From Agrococcus jenensis (lineage in GTDB: Bacteria > Actinomycetota > Actinomycetes > Actinomycetales > Microbacteriaceae), in contig NZ_RKHJ01000001.1 of the NCBI RefSeq assembly GCF_003752465.1, forward strand, positions 2,542,001-2,606,000: a stretch of 64,000 nt of DNA. The letters run 5' to 3'. This document shows, piece by piece, positions 57,213-64,000 of this stretch. Under the pieces are notes generated by a model. It had not been told where the DNA came from. It saw only the letters and a program-made list of their open reading frames with translations, and did not search any database. Position 1 is the stretch's first letter. Each line of letters begins with the position of its first letter. The translations under genes and the position numbers were made by a program.

Positions 57213-60119
57213 TCAGTCCTCGTAGAAGCGGCGCTCGAAGACGCGGCGGGCGCGCCGGGTCGCGGCGAGGTAGTGCTCCTCCAGGTCGCGAGCCGAGCCC
57301 GACGGCATCCCGACGAGCCGCGCGACCGCCTCGAGCTCGCCGCGGTCGACCGGCAGGAGGTCGATCGTGCGCGCACGAGCGAGCGCGAGCCCGTTGCGGA
57401 TGCGGGTGGCGAGCTGCCACGCCTCCCGCAGCACCTCGACATCGCGGTCCGAGAGCAGCTCCTCGCGGGCGGCGGCGGCGAGCGCCTCGAGCGTCGACGG
57501 CGTCCTGAGGCTCGGCAGGCGTCCCGCGTGGCGCAGCTGCAGCAGCTGCACGAGCCACTCGACGTCGCTGAGCGCGCCGTCGCCGAGCTTCAGGTGGCGC
57601 CTGCGATCCGCGTTCTGCGGCAGCCGCTCGGCCTCGACGCGCGCCTTGATGCGACGCACCTCGCGCACCGACGACGCGGGGAAGTCGCGCGGGTACCGGC
57701 GCTCGTCGATGACCGCCATGAGCTCGGCCGCGAGCCCCTCGTCGCCCGCGAACGGCCGCGCGCGCAGCAGCGCCTGCGCCTCCCACGGCTCCGACCAGCG
57801 CTCGTAGTAGGCGCGGTAGCTCTCGACGGTCCGCACGAGCGGTCCCTGCCTGCCCTCGGGCCGCAGCCCAGCATCCAGCTCGAACGGCAGCGTCGGGTCG
57901 GCGAGCGTCTCCTGCACGCGGCGGATGACGGCGGTCGCCGCCGCGATCGCGTCGCCCTCGCCGCGCGCCACGTGCAGCACGTCGATGTCGCTCCCGAAGC
58001 CGATCTCGCGACCGCCCGTGCGGCCCATCGTGATCGTCGCGAGCTCGAGCCCCTCAGGCCGGTGGAGCCGGATCGCCGCGTCGACGAGCGCCGCCGCCAT
58101 GCCGCTCAGCGCGGCGCCGACGGCACTCTCGTCGATGCGCTGCAGCGCGCTCGCCATCGCGATGCGCAGGTGCTCGCGGCGGCGCAGCGAGCGCAGCGCC
58201 TGCCGCACAGCATCCGGGTCCTGGTGCCGCGCGAGCACGGCCGCCGTCTCGTCGCGCAGCGCGGCCTCGCTGCGGGGGCGCAGCTGCTCGTCGCTGTCGA
58301 GCCACGAGGCGGCCTCGGGGATGCGCTCCATGAGCGAGGCGATGAGGCGCGACGACGAGAGCAGGTGGCTGAGGCGCTGCGCCGCGACGGGTGAGTCGCG
58401 CAGCATCCGCAGGAACCAGGGGCTCTCCCCCAGCGCCTCGCTCAGCCGCCGGAAGGCGAGCAGCCCCATGTCGGGATCGGCGCCCTCGGCGAACCAGCCG
58501 AGCAGGACGGGCAGGAGGAGGCGCTGGATCTGCGCGCGACGGCTGACGCCCGCGGTGAGCTCGCCGATGTGCGCGAGCGCGCCCTTGCCGTCGACGTAAC
58601 CGGAGGCCTGCAGGCGCCGCATGGCGTGCTCGGGGCTCAGCCGCACGTCCTCGTGGCCGAGCGACGCCATCGCGCCGAGCAGCGGCCGGTAGAAGAGCCG
58701 CTCGTGCAGCGAGCGCACCGCGCGGCGCGTGGCCTGCCACTGCCGCTCGAGCACGTCGGCGTCGGCGAGCCGCGCGGCCCGCGCGAGCCGGCGCAGGTCG
58801 TCCTCGCCGAGCGGCATGAGGTGCGTGCGGCGCATGCGCCAGAACTGGATGCGGTGCTCGAGCACGCGCAGGAACCGGTAGTGGGCGCCGAACTCGAGCC
58901 GGTCCGCGCGGCCGATCGTGCCTCGCGCGGCGAGGGCGTCGAGCGCCTCGAGCGTGCCGCGCTGGCGGAGCGACGCGTCGTCGGCGCCGTGCACGAGCTG
59001 CAGCAGCTGCACCGTGAACTCCACGTCGCGCAGGCCGCCGGGCCCGAGCTTCAGCTGCCGTCCCACCTCGTCGGCCGGGATGTGCTCGGTGACGCGCTCG
59101 CGCATCCGCTGCACCGACTCCACGAAGCCCTCGCGGCTCGACGACTCCCACACCTTCGACCGCACCGACGCCTCGTAAGCCGCGCCGAGCGCCTCGTCGC
59201 CGGCGAGGAACCGCGCCTTGAGCAGCGCCTGGAACTCCCACGACTTCGCCCACCGGTCGTAGTAGGCGACGTGGGATGCGAGCGTGCGCGTGAGCGCGCC
59301 GTCCTTGCCCTCCGGCCGCAGGTTGCTGTCGACCTCCCACAGCGGCGGCGCAGCCTGGAACTGCGAGCACGCGGCGGCCGTCTCGCGCGCGAGCAGCGTC
59401 GCGACCTGCGTGGCGCGCGGATCCTCGAGGTCGTCGGCCTCGTGCACCCAGATGACGTCGACGTCGCTGATGTAGTTGAGCTCGCGCGCGCCCGCCTTGC
59501 CCATGCCGATGATCGCGAGCCGCACCCTGTCGGCGTCCGCGCCGAAGCGCTCCCGCGCCGCCGAGCGCGCGATCGCGAGGCCGGCCTCGAGGGCGGCCGC
59601 GGCGAGGTCGGCGAGCGCCGCGGAGACCACGTGCACGAAGTCGGCGGGGTCGTCGAGGCGGAGGTCCCAGGCGACGAGCTCGGTGAGGTGGCGCCGGTAG
59701 CGGCCGCGCATCGCCGAGACGGCGCGGTCGCGCGGCATCGTCGTGGCGCCGTCCTCGGCCGCGACGGCCTCGAGCATGCTCGCGCGGTAGGTCGCGGCAT
59801 CGGCGGGCGCCGCGGGCCGCGCGGCGACGTCGAGGTCCTCGGCATGCCGCTCGAGGTGCTCCCCGATCCCGAGCGAGCCGCCGAGCACGCGCACGAGCGA
59901 CGCGCGCGCCTCGGCGTCGTCGAGCACGTCGCCCAGGTCGATGCCGGCGCGCTCGAGCCGCACGAGCATCTGCAGCGCCGTGTCGGGATCGGCGGAGCGC
60001 GCGCACTCGTCGACGAGCCCGTGCAGCGCCTCCGGCAGCTCCGCCAGGCACGCCTCCGCGTTGCTCGGCTCCCGGAAGCCGAGCTGGGCGAGCCGCACCC
60101 GGGGAGACGGGACGCGCAT
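57213..60119 (-). CDS. glnE: Bifunctional glutamine synthetase adenylyltransferase/deadenylase
   Basis: A 968-residue enzyme with two nucleotidyltransferase domains. The N-terminal half removes AMP (GAGARELNYISDVDVIWVHEA, about residue 220) and the C-terminal half adds AMP to GlnA (TGGREIGFGSDIDVLHVARG, about 705), each followed by a helical domain. RPEGKDGALTR and RPEGRQGPLVR are the matching Arg-Pro-Glu-Gly-Lys/Arg segments. It responds to PII and glutamine. Its target is the Tyr402-containing GlnA. It starts three bases after the glnA2 stop codon and is cotranscribed with it. The length is usual for actinobacterial GlnE. Confidence 0.95.
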   Translation of the reverse strand: MRVPSPRVRLAQLGFREPSNAEACLAELPEALHGLVDECARSADPDTALQMLVRLERAGIDLGDVLDDAEARASLVRVLGGSLGIGEHLERHAEDLDVAARPAAPADAATYRASMLEAVAAEDGATTMPRDRAVSAMRGRYRRHLTELVAWDLRLDDPADFVHVVSAALADLAAAALEAGLAIARSAARERFGADADRVRLAIIGMGKAGARELNYISDVDVIWVHEADDLEDPRATQVATLLARETAAACSQFQAAPPLWEVDSNLRPEGKDGALTRTLASHVAYYDRWAKSWEFQALLKARFLAGDEALGAAYEASVRSKVWESSSREGFVESVQRMRERVTEHIPADEVGRQLKLGPGGLRDVEFTVQLLQLVHGADDASLRQRGTLEALDALAARGTIGRADRLEFGAHYRFLRVLEHRIQFWRMRRTHLMPLGEDDLRRLARAARLADADVLERQWQATRRAVRSLHERLFYRPLLGAMASLGHEDVRLSPEHAMRRLQASGYVDGKGALAHIGELTAGVSRRAQIQRLLLPVLLGWFAEGADPDMGLLAFRRLSEALGESPWFLRMLRDSPVAAQRLSHLLSSSRLIASLMERIPEAASWLDSDEQLRPRSEAALRDETAAVLARHQDPDAVRQALRSLRRREHLRIAMASALQRIDESAVGAALSGMAAALVDAAIRLHRPEGLELATITMGRTGGREIGFGSDIDVLHVARGEGDAIAAATAVIRRVQETLADPTLPFELDAGLRPEGRQGPLVRTVESYRAYYERWSEPWEAQALLRARPFAGDEGLAAELMAVIDERRYPRDFPASSVREVRRIKARVEAERLPQNADRRRHLKLGDGALSDVEWLVQLLQLRHAGRLPSLRTPSTLEALAAAAREELLSDRDVEVLREAWQLATRIRNGLALARARTIDLLPVDRGELEAVARLVGMPSGSARDLEEHYLAATRRARRVFERRFYED

Positions 60120-60122
60120 GGG

Positions 60123-61454
60123 CTACAGCGTGAGCAGGTTCGACTCGAGCTCGACGCGCGTCACCTGCGCGCGGTAGCGCTGCCAGTCCTCGCGCTTGTT
60201 GCGGACGAAGTACGAGAACACCTGCTCGCCGAGCGTCTCGGCGACGAGCTCCGACTCCTCCATCGCGCCGATGGCGCGGTCGAGGCTCGCGGGCAGCGGC
60301 TTGAAGCCGAGCGCCTTGCGCTCCTTGTCGGAGAGCTGCCAGATGTCGTCGACCGCCTCGTCGGGCAGCTCGTAGCCCTCCTCGATGCCCTTGAGGCCCG
60401 CGGCGAGCAGCACCGAGAACGCGAGGTAGGGGTTCGCCGCCGAGTCGAGGCCCCGGTACTCGATGCGGGCCGACTGCGCCTTGTTGGGCTTCGAGAGCGG
60501 CACGCGCACGAGCGCGGAGCGGTTGTTGTGGCCCCAGCTGACGAAGCTGGGCGCCTCGTCGCCGGACCACATGCGCTTGTAGGAGTTGACGTACTGGTTC
60601 GTCACGGCCGTGAACTCGGGCGCGTGGTGCAGCAGCCCCGCCATGAACTGGCGGCCGATCTTCGACAGCCGGTACTGCCCGGATGCGTCGTAGAACGCGT
60701 TGCGCTCGCCCTCGAAGAGCGAGAGGTGCGTGTGCATGCCGCTGCCGGGGTGGCCCTCGAACGGCTTCGGCATGAAGGTGGCGTAGACGCCCTCGGACTG
60801 GGCGACCTCCTTCACCACCGTGCGGAAGGTCATGATGTTGTCGGCCGTCGAGAGCGCATCCGCGTACCGCAGGTCGATCTCGTTCTGGCCCGGTCCCGCC
60901 TCGTGGTGGCTGAACTCGACCGAGATGCCGATGTCCTCGAGCATGCGCACGCTCGCGCGGCGGAAGTCGTGCGCGGTGCCGCCGGGCACGTTGTCGAAGT
61001 AGCCCGCGTGGTCGACCGGCTCGGGGTTGGCGACGTCGGCCGACTTGAGCAGGTAGAACTCGCACTCGGGATGCGTGTAGAAGCTGAAGCCGCGGTCGGC
61101 CGCCTTCGCGAGCGTGCGCTTGAGCACGTGCCGCGGGTCGGCGGCGGCGGGCTGGCCGTCCGGGGTGGAGATGTCGCAGAACATGCGGGCGGTCGGGTCG
61201 ACCTCGCCGCGCCACGGGAGGATCTGGAAGGTCGACGGGTCGGCCTTCGCGATGACGTCGGCCTCGGACGAGCGCGAGAGCCCCTCGATCGACGAGCCGT
61301 CGATGCCGAGCCCCTCGGTGAAGGCGCCCTCCACCTCGGCCGGGGCGATCGCCACCGACTTCAGCGTGCCCAGCACATCCGTGAACCACAGGCGCACGAA
61401 CTTCACGCCGCGCTCCTCGATCGTGCGCAGCACGAAGTCTCGCTGCTTGTCCAT
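60123..61454 (-). CDS. glnA2: Glutamine synthetase-like protein GlnA2, type I without adenylylation site
   Basis: A 443-residue GSI protein. Signatures are [58 protein letters not shown] and [37 protein letters not shown]. Where the adenylylated Tyr of GlnA lies, this protein has [19 protein letters not shown], with no Tyr, so GlnE cannot regulate it in the usual way. Actinobacterial GlnA2 proteins have been linked to glutamine or gamma-glutamylpolyamine synthesis; activity here is unproven. ATG 61454 gives [22 protein letters not shown] (61482-61477) is a likely -10. It leads the glnA2-glnE operon and diverges from panB. Confidence 0.94.
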   Translation of the reverse strand: MDKQRDFVLRTIEERGVKFVRLWFTDVLGTLKSVAIAPAEVEGAFTEGLGIDGSSIEGLSRSSEADVIAKADPSTFQILPWRGEVDPTARMFCDISTPDGQPAAADPRHVLKRTLAKAADRGFSFYTHPECEFYLLKSADVANPEPVDHAGYFDNVPGGTAHDFRRASVRMLEDIGISVEFSHHEAGPGQNEIDLRYADALSTADNIMTFRTVVKEVAQSEGVYATFMPKPFEGHPGSGMHTHLSLFEGERNAFYDASGQYRLSKIGRQFMAGLLHHAPEFTAVTNQYVNSYKRMWSGDEAPSFVSWGHNNRSALVRVPLSKPNKAQSARIEYRGLDSAANPYLAFSVLLAAGLKGIEEGYELPDEAVDDIWQLSDKERKALGFKPLPASLDRAIGAMEESELVAETLGEQVFSYFVRNKREDWQRYRAQVTRVELESNLLTL

Positions 61455-61521
61455 CCCGTACCTCTCTCTGCCTCCCCTCAGGCTAGTGGTCGCGCAGATG
61501 CGTGAGGTTAGGCTCGGAGGC

Positions 61522-62442
61522 ATGGCACAGGGTGGTTCACAGCAGCGTGGCTCAGGACAGGACGAGCAGGCCCAGGCGGCGCAGGCGCCGACCGAGGGCG
61601 CGCAGGAGACGGCGGCCCCGTACGGCGGCGGCTCCGCGGGGCCCAAGCGCGTGCGCACGCGCCACTTCTCGCAGGCGAAGCGCGACGGCGTCAAGATCGT
61701 CGGGCTCACGAGCTACGACTACCTCTCGGCAGGCATCTTCGACCGCGCGGGCATCGACTTCCTGCTCGTCGGCGACTCGGCCGGCAACACCGTCTTCGGC
61801 TACGACACGACCCTGCCCGTCACCGTCGAGGAGCTCATTCCCCTCACCCGCGCCGTCGCGCGCGCCGCGAAGCGGGCGCTCGTCATCGCCGACCTGCCGT
61901 TCGGCTCGTACGAGACGAACCCGCGCGAAGCCGTGCACACGGCGATCCGCTTCATGAAGGAGACGGGCGCGCACGCGGTCAAGCTCGAGGGCGGCGAGCG
62001 CTCGGCCGAGCAGATCCGACGCATCGTCGAGGCCGGCATCCCGGTCATGGCGCACATCGGCTACACGCCGCAGTCGGAGCACGGGCTCGGCGGGCACGTG
62101 ATCCAGGCGCGCGGCGACGCCGGCGTCGAGCAGCTGCTGCGCGACGCGCGCGCGGTCGAGGACGCGGGCGCCTTCGCGGTCGTGCTCGAGATGGTGCCCT
62201 CGGAGTCGGCGCGACAGGTGACCGAGGCGCTCTCGATCCCCACCATCTCGGTCGGCGCCGGCCCGCACTGCGACGGCCAGCTGCTCGTCTGGAGCGACTG
62301 GGCCGGCTTCACGAGCGGCCGCATCCCGAAGTTCGTCAAGCAGTACGCGCAGCTCGCCCAGACGCTCGAGGATGCCGCGGTGTCGTTCCGCGAGGACGTC
62401 TCCTCTGGCGCCTACCCGGCGCGCGAGCACGAGTACGAGTAG
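61522..62442 (+). CDS. panB: 3-methyl-2-oxobutanoate hydroxymethyltransferase
   Basis: A 306-residue TIM-barrel enzyme of pantothenate synthesis that adds a hydroxymethyl group from 5,10-methylene-THF to 2-oxoisovalerate. Conserved blocks are [41 protein letters not shown] (Mg-binding Asp), [26 protein letters not shown] and [16 protein letters not shown]. The first 42 residues are a Gln/Ala/Gly-rich extension found in actinobacterial members. TAGGCT at 61509-61514 is seven bases before the ATG (leaderless). panC and panD are not nearby. It diverges from glnA2; the DUF1697 gene follows within eight bases. Confidence 0.95.
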   Translation: MAQGGSQQRGSGQDEQAQAAQAPTEGAQETAAPYGGGSAGPKRVRTRHFSQAKRDGVKIVGLTSYDYLSAGIFDRAGIDFLLVGDSAGNTVFGYDTTLPVTVEELIPLTRAVARAAKRALVIADLPFGSYETNPREAVHTAIRFMKETGAHAVKLEGGERSAEQIRRIVEAGIPVMAHIGYTPQSEHGLGGHVIQARGDAGVEQLLRDARAVEDAGAFAVVLEMVPSESARQVTEALSIPTISVGAGPHCDGQLLVWSDWAGFTSGRIPKFVKQYAQLAQTLEDAAVSFREDVSSGAYPAREHEYE

Positions 62443-62449
62443 CCACCCC

Positions 62450-62959
62450 GTGCGCGTCGCCCTGCTGCTCCGCGGCGTCAACGTCGGCGGTGTCACCGTG
62501 CGCTCGGCCGACCTCCGCGCGCTGCTCGCGGACGCGGGGCTCGGTGACGTCGCGACCGTGCTGGCGAGCGGCAACGCGGTCGTGACCGCCGGAAGCGCCG
62601 CCACGGCGGCGACGACGGCCGAGGCGGCGCTCGAGGCCCGCTACGGGCGTCGGATCCGCGTGCTCGGGATCGAGGTCGACGCGCTGCAGCGGATCGTCGA
62701 CGCGTATCCGCACGGCGAGGACGACGAGCACACACCGTACGTGGTGTTCGAGCTCGAGCCCGGGATCGCGGAGGAGCTCGCCGCGCTCGACCCCGGCGAG
62801 GGCGAGTCGATCGCCGCGGGCGCGGGCGTCGTGCACTGGGCGAACCCGAAGGGCACCACGCTCACGAGCCCGTTCGCGAAGGCGCTCGAGCGCACTGCGA
62901 AGGACCGGGTCACGACGCGCAACGTGCGCACGCTCCGCAAGGTCATCGCCGCCGCCTGA
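62450..62959 (+). CDS. DUF1697 protein
   Basis: A 169-residue soluble protein of the DUF1697 family, function unknown. The N-terminus VRVALLLRGVNVGGV is the family hallmark, followed by LRALLADAGLGDVATVLASGNAVV and the closing NPKGTTLTSPFAKALER and TTRNVRTLRKVIA. The GTG start at 62450 begins seven bases after the panB stop, so the genes are probably cotranscribed. Elsewhere this position is often taken by map; no methionine aminopeptidase gene is present here. A convergent hairpin follows. Confidence 0.9.
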   Translation: MRVALLLRGVNVGGVTVRSADLRALLADAGLGDVATVLASGNAVVTAGSAATAATTAEAALEARYGRRIRVLGIEVDALQRIVDAYPHGEDDEHTPYVVFELEPGIAEELAALDPGEGESIAAGAGVVHWANPKGTTLTSPFAKALERTAKDRVTTRNVRTLRKVIAAA

Positions 62960-63017
62960 GCCATCGTGTGGTGCAGCAGGAGCACAGACGCGTCGACGGG
63001 TAGCAGTCCGCGCGAGC

Positions 63018-63057
63018 GGTAGCCGCGCGCCACTACCTCTCGCGCGGCGCGCTACCC
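63018..63057. terminator. Convergent terminator between DUF1697 and the SPOR-like gene
   Basis: GGTAG-CCGCGCG (63018-63029) can pair with CGCGCGG and CTACC near 63040-63057, with a short asymmetry inside. The right arm overlaps the stop codon of the minus-strand gene. Confidence 0.55.
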
Positions 63058-63267
63058 CTCGTCGTCGCGGGGCTTCGCGCCGCTGCCCCACGAGTCGGCG
63101 GCCGCCTCCTCCGCCGCCCACTGCTGCGAGCGCTGCTTGATGATCTCCGGTGCGCGCGCTGCCTCCTCGCGCGACGTGAACGGTCCTGCCCGGTCGTAGC
63201 CCGGCGAGACCATGCCCTCCTCGACGACACCCGTCTCGAGGTTGTACCAGTACTCAGCGGCGTTCAT
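63052..63267 (-). CDS. SPOR-like small protein, 71 residues
   Basis: A 71-residue acidic protein, MNAAEYWYNLETGVVEEGMVSPGYDRAGPFTSREEAARAPEIIKQ..., in the small actinobacterial group often annotated as SPOR-domain or, mistakenly, methionine aminopeptidase. GPFxSREEAARA is the recognisable sequence. ATG 63267 is preferred over ATG 63285 because TACGCT (63280-63275) stands seven bases upstream. Function unknown. It converges with DUF1697. Confidence 0.82.
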   Translation of the reverse strand: MNAAEYWYNLETGVVEEGMVSPGYDRAGPFTSREEAARAPEIIKQRSQQWAAEEAAADSWGSGAKPRDDEG

Positions 63268-63330
63268 GGGGCCGAGCGTAGCCACGTCGGCTCCGCGACT
63301 CCAGGGAGCCGGATGCGAGGACGCTCGGCG

Positions 63331-64000
63331 TCAGTCGTCGTCGCCGCGCGCCGAGCGCTCGGCCGCCTGCACCGTGATCGCCGCCTGCGCGAGCGCGAGG
63401 TGGCTGAGCGCCTGCGGCAGGTTGCCGAGGAAGGCGCCGGTCTCGGGCTCGAGCATCTCCGAGAGCAGTCCCACGTCGTTCGGCGCCTCGGTCAGCAGCG
63501 CCTCCATGCGCTCGCGCGCCTGGTCGACCTGCCCGCACAGCGCGCGGGCGGCGACCATCCAGAACGAGCAGGCGACGAACGACGACTCCTCGCGCTCGGC
63601 GCCCGACCAGCGCGCGAGGTGCGGGCCCTGCCCGAGCTCCGCGTCGAGCGCGTCGAGCGTGCGCCGCATCCGGTCGCCGCGGTCGAAGCCGCTGATCGCG
63701 TGCAGCAGGATCGAGGCGTCGAGCTCGTCGGTGTCCGGGTGCCAGACGTACGCCCCGCGCTCCTCGGACCAGCAGTGCTCCTCGACCCACGCGCGGATCG
63801 CGTCGGCCTCGAAGCGCCAGCGATCCGCATCGCCGGGGATCTGGCCGATGTCGGCGAGGTGCGCCGCCTGCTGCAGGGCGTGCCAGCAGCCGAGCTTCGA
63901 CGTCGTGTAGTGCCGGTGGTCGGGCAGCTCCCACATGGCGGCGTCGACGCGCCGCCAGCGATCGGCCGCGAGGTCGGCGATCTCGGTCAGCAGCCGGCCG
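63331..64000 (-). CDS. Glycoside hydrolase family 15 (glucoamylase/trehalase-like) protein, N-terminus outside
   Basis: The last 223 or so residues of a GH15 protein; the frame is open to the window edge. Recognisable parts are DRWRRVDAAMWELPDHRHYTTSKLGCWHALQQAAHLAD, where the WE(L/I) pair carries a catalytic-domain Glu, HCWSEERGAYVWHPDTDELDASILLHAISGF and CSFWMVAARALCGQVDQARERMEALL, the (alpha/alpha)6 barrel. It ends NLPQALSHLALAQAAITVQ, as in actinobacterial trehalose or glucan-acting enzymes. The substrate cannot be decided from the fragment. Confidence 0.9.
   Translation of the reverse strand, partial: GRLLTEIADLAADRWRRVDAAMWELPDHRHYTTSKLGCWHALQQAAHLADIGQIPGDADRWRFEADAIRAWVEEHCWSEERGAYVWHPDTDELDASILLHAISGFDRGDRMRRTLDALDAELGQGPHLARWSGAEREESSFVACSFWMVAARALCGQVDQARERMEALLTEAPNDVGLLSEMLEPETGAFLGNLPQALSHLALAQAAITVQAAERSARGDDD

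Noticed and set aside
58569..61505. A 978-codon plus-strand open frame over glnE and glnA2
   Set aside because: Antisense artefact of codon bias; the minus strand carries intact catalytic motifs of both enzymes.

Overview
The window is chromosomal DNA of a high-GC actinobacterium (roughly 70% G+C by eye), most likely Micrococcales and probably Microbacteriaceae. The assignment rests on gene content: SepH, DUF3000, DUF3093, DUF3159, DUF3710, DUF4191, DUF4193 and DUF7455 proteins, a GlnA/GlnE/GlnA2 set and a sigma factor with a Lys/Ala/Thr-rich N-terminus. Gene order also matches actinobacterial backbones (dxs-acnA-DUF3159-DUF3710-dut; lpdA-sucB-DUF4191-glnA; glnA2-glnE beside panB). The genus cannot be fixed without a search. 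No gene-free stretch exceeds 300 bases.

Layout. 1-2250: selO (cut by the window edge), a membrane protein and a small protein. 2293-2806: four tRNA genes (Val-GAC, Cys, Gly on minus; Val-CAC on plus). 2870-9200: Cys-rich DUF326 protein, an atypical SDR, amt, nhaA, zapE, rhodanese-sufE. 9400-19300: alpha/beta hydrolase diverging from DUF3000-RNase D, fadA-fadB, a DUF7059-type methyltransferase, nnrD, arfB. 19300-28500: dxs, acnA, DUF3159-DUF3710-dut, DUF3093, DUF4193, sepH. 28600-32200: a catabolic-looking cassette of MHS transporter, 3-hydroxyisobutyrate dehydrogenase and Zn alcohol dehydrogenase. 32300-39850: a 37-residue membrane peptide, a phosphodiesterase-like protein diverging from parC, a polysaccharide deacetylase, parE and a DUF7455 zinc ribbon. 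39860-46100: cystine-type ABC importer, sigA, an MFS permease and a PAC2 protein. 46160-53250: pepA, lpdA, sucB, a degenerate protein kinase and DUF4191. 53250-64000: glnA, an integrase relic with an EamA transporter, several tiny genes, glnE-glnA2, panB, DUF1697, a SPOR-like protein and a GH15 protein cut by the edge.

Two functional themes stand out. Nitrogen assimilation: amt, adenylylatable GlnA, GlnE and a GlnA2 without the adenylylation tyrosine are all present. A four-half-site GlnR-type box precedes glnA and GlnR-like half-sites precede amt, so these loci probably form one nitrogen regulon, although glnR itself is not here. Central carbon: aconitase, E2/E3 of a 2-oxoacid dehydrogenase, beta-oxidation genes and dxs.

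Transcription signals are unusually legible. At least sixteen genes have a TANNNT-like -10 box about 6-9 bases before the start codon with no room for a ribosome binding site, indicating widespread leaderless transcription. Two divergent pairs (hydrolase/DUF3000 and phosphatase/parC) are packed so closely that their -10 elements overlap each other or the opposite start codon. I did not find a convincing wholly new defence, mobile or biosynthetic system. The least explained items are the degenerate kinase sitting where lipB-lipA often lie, the SDR without catalytic residues, and several families of intergenic inverted repeats.
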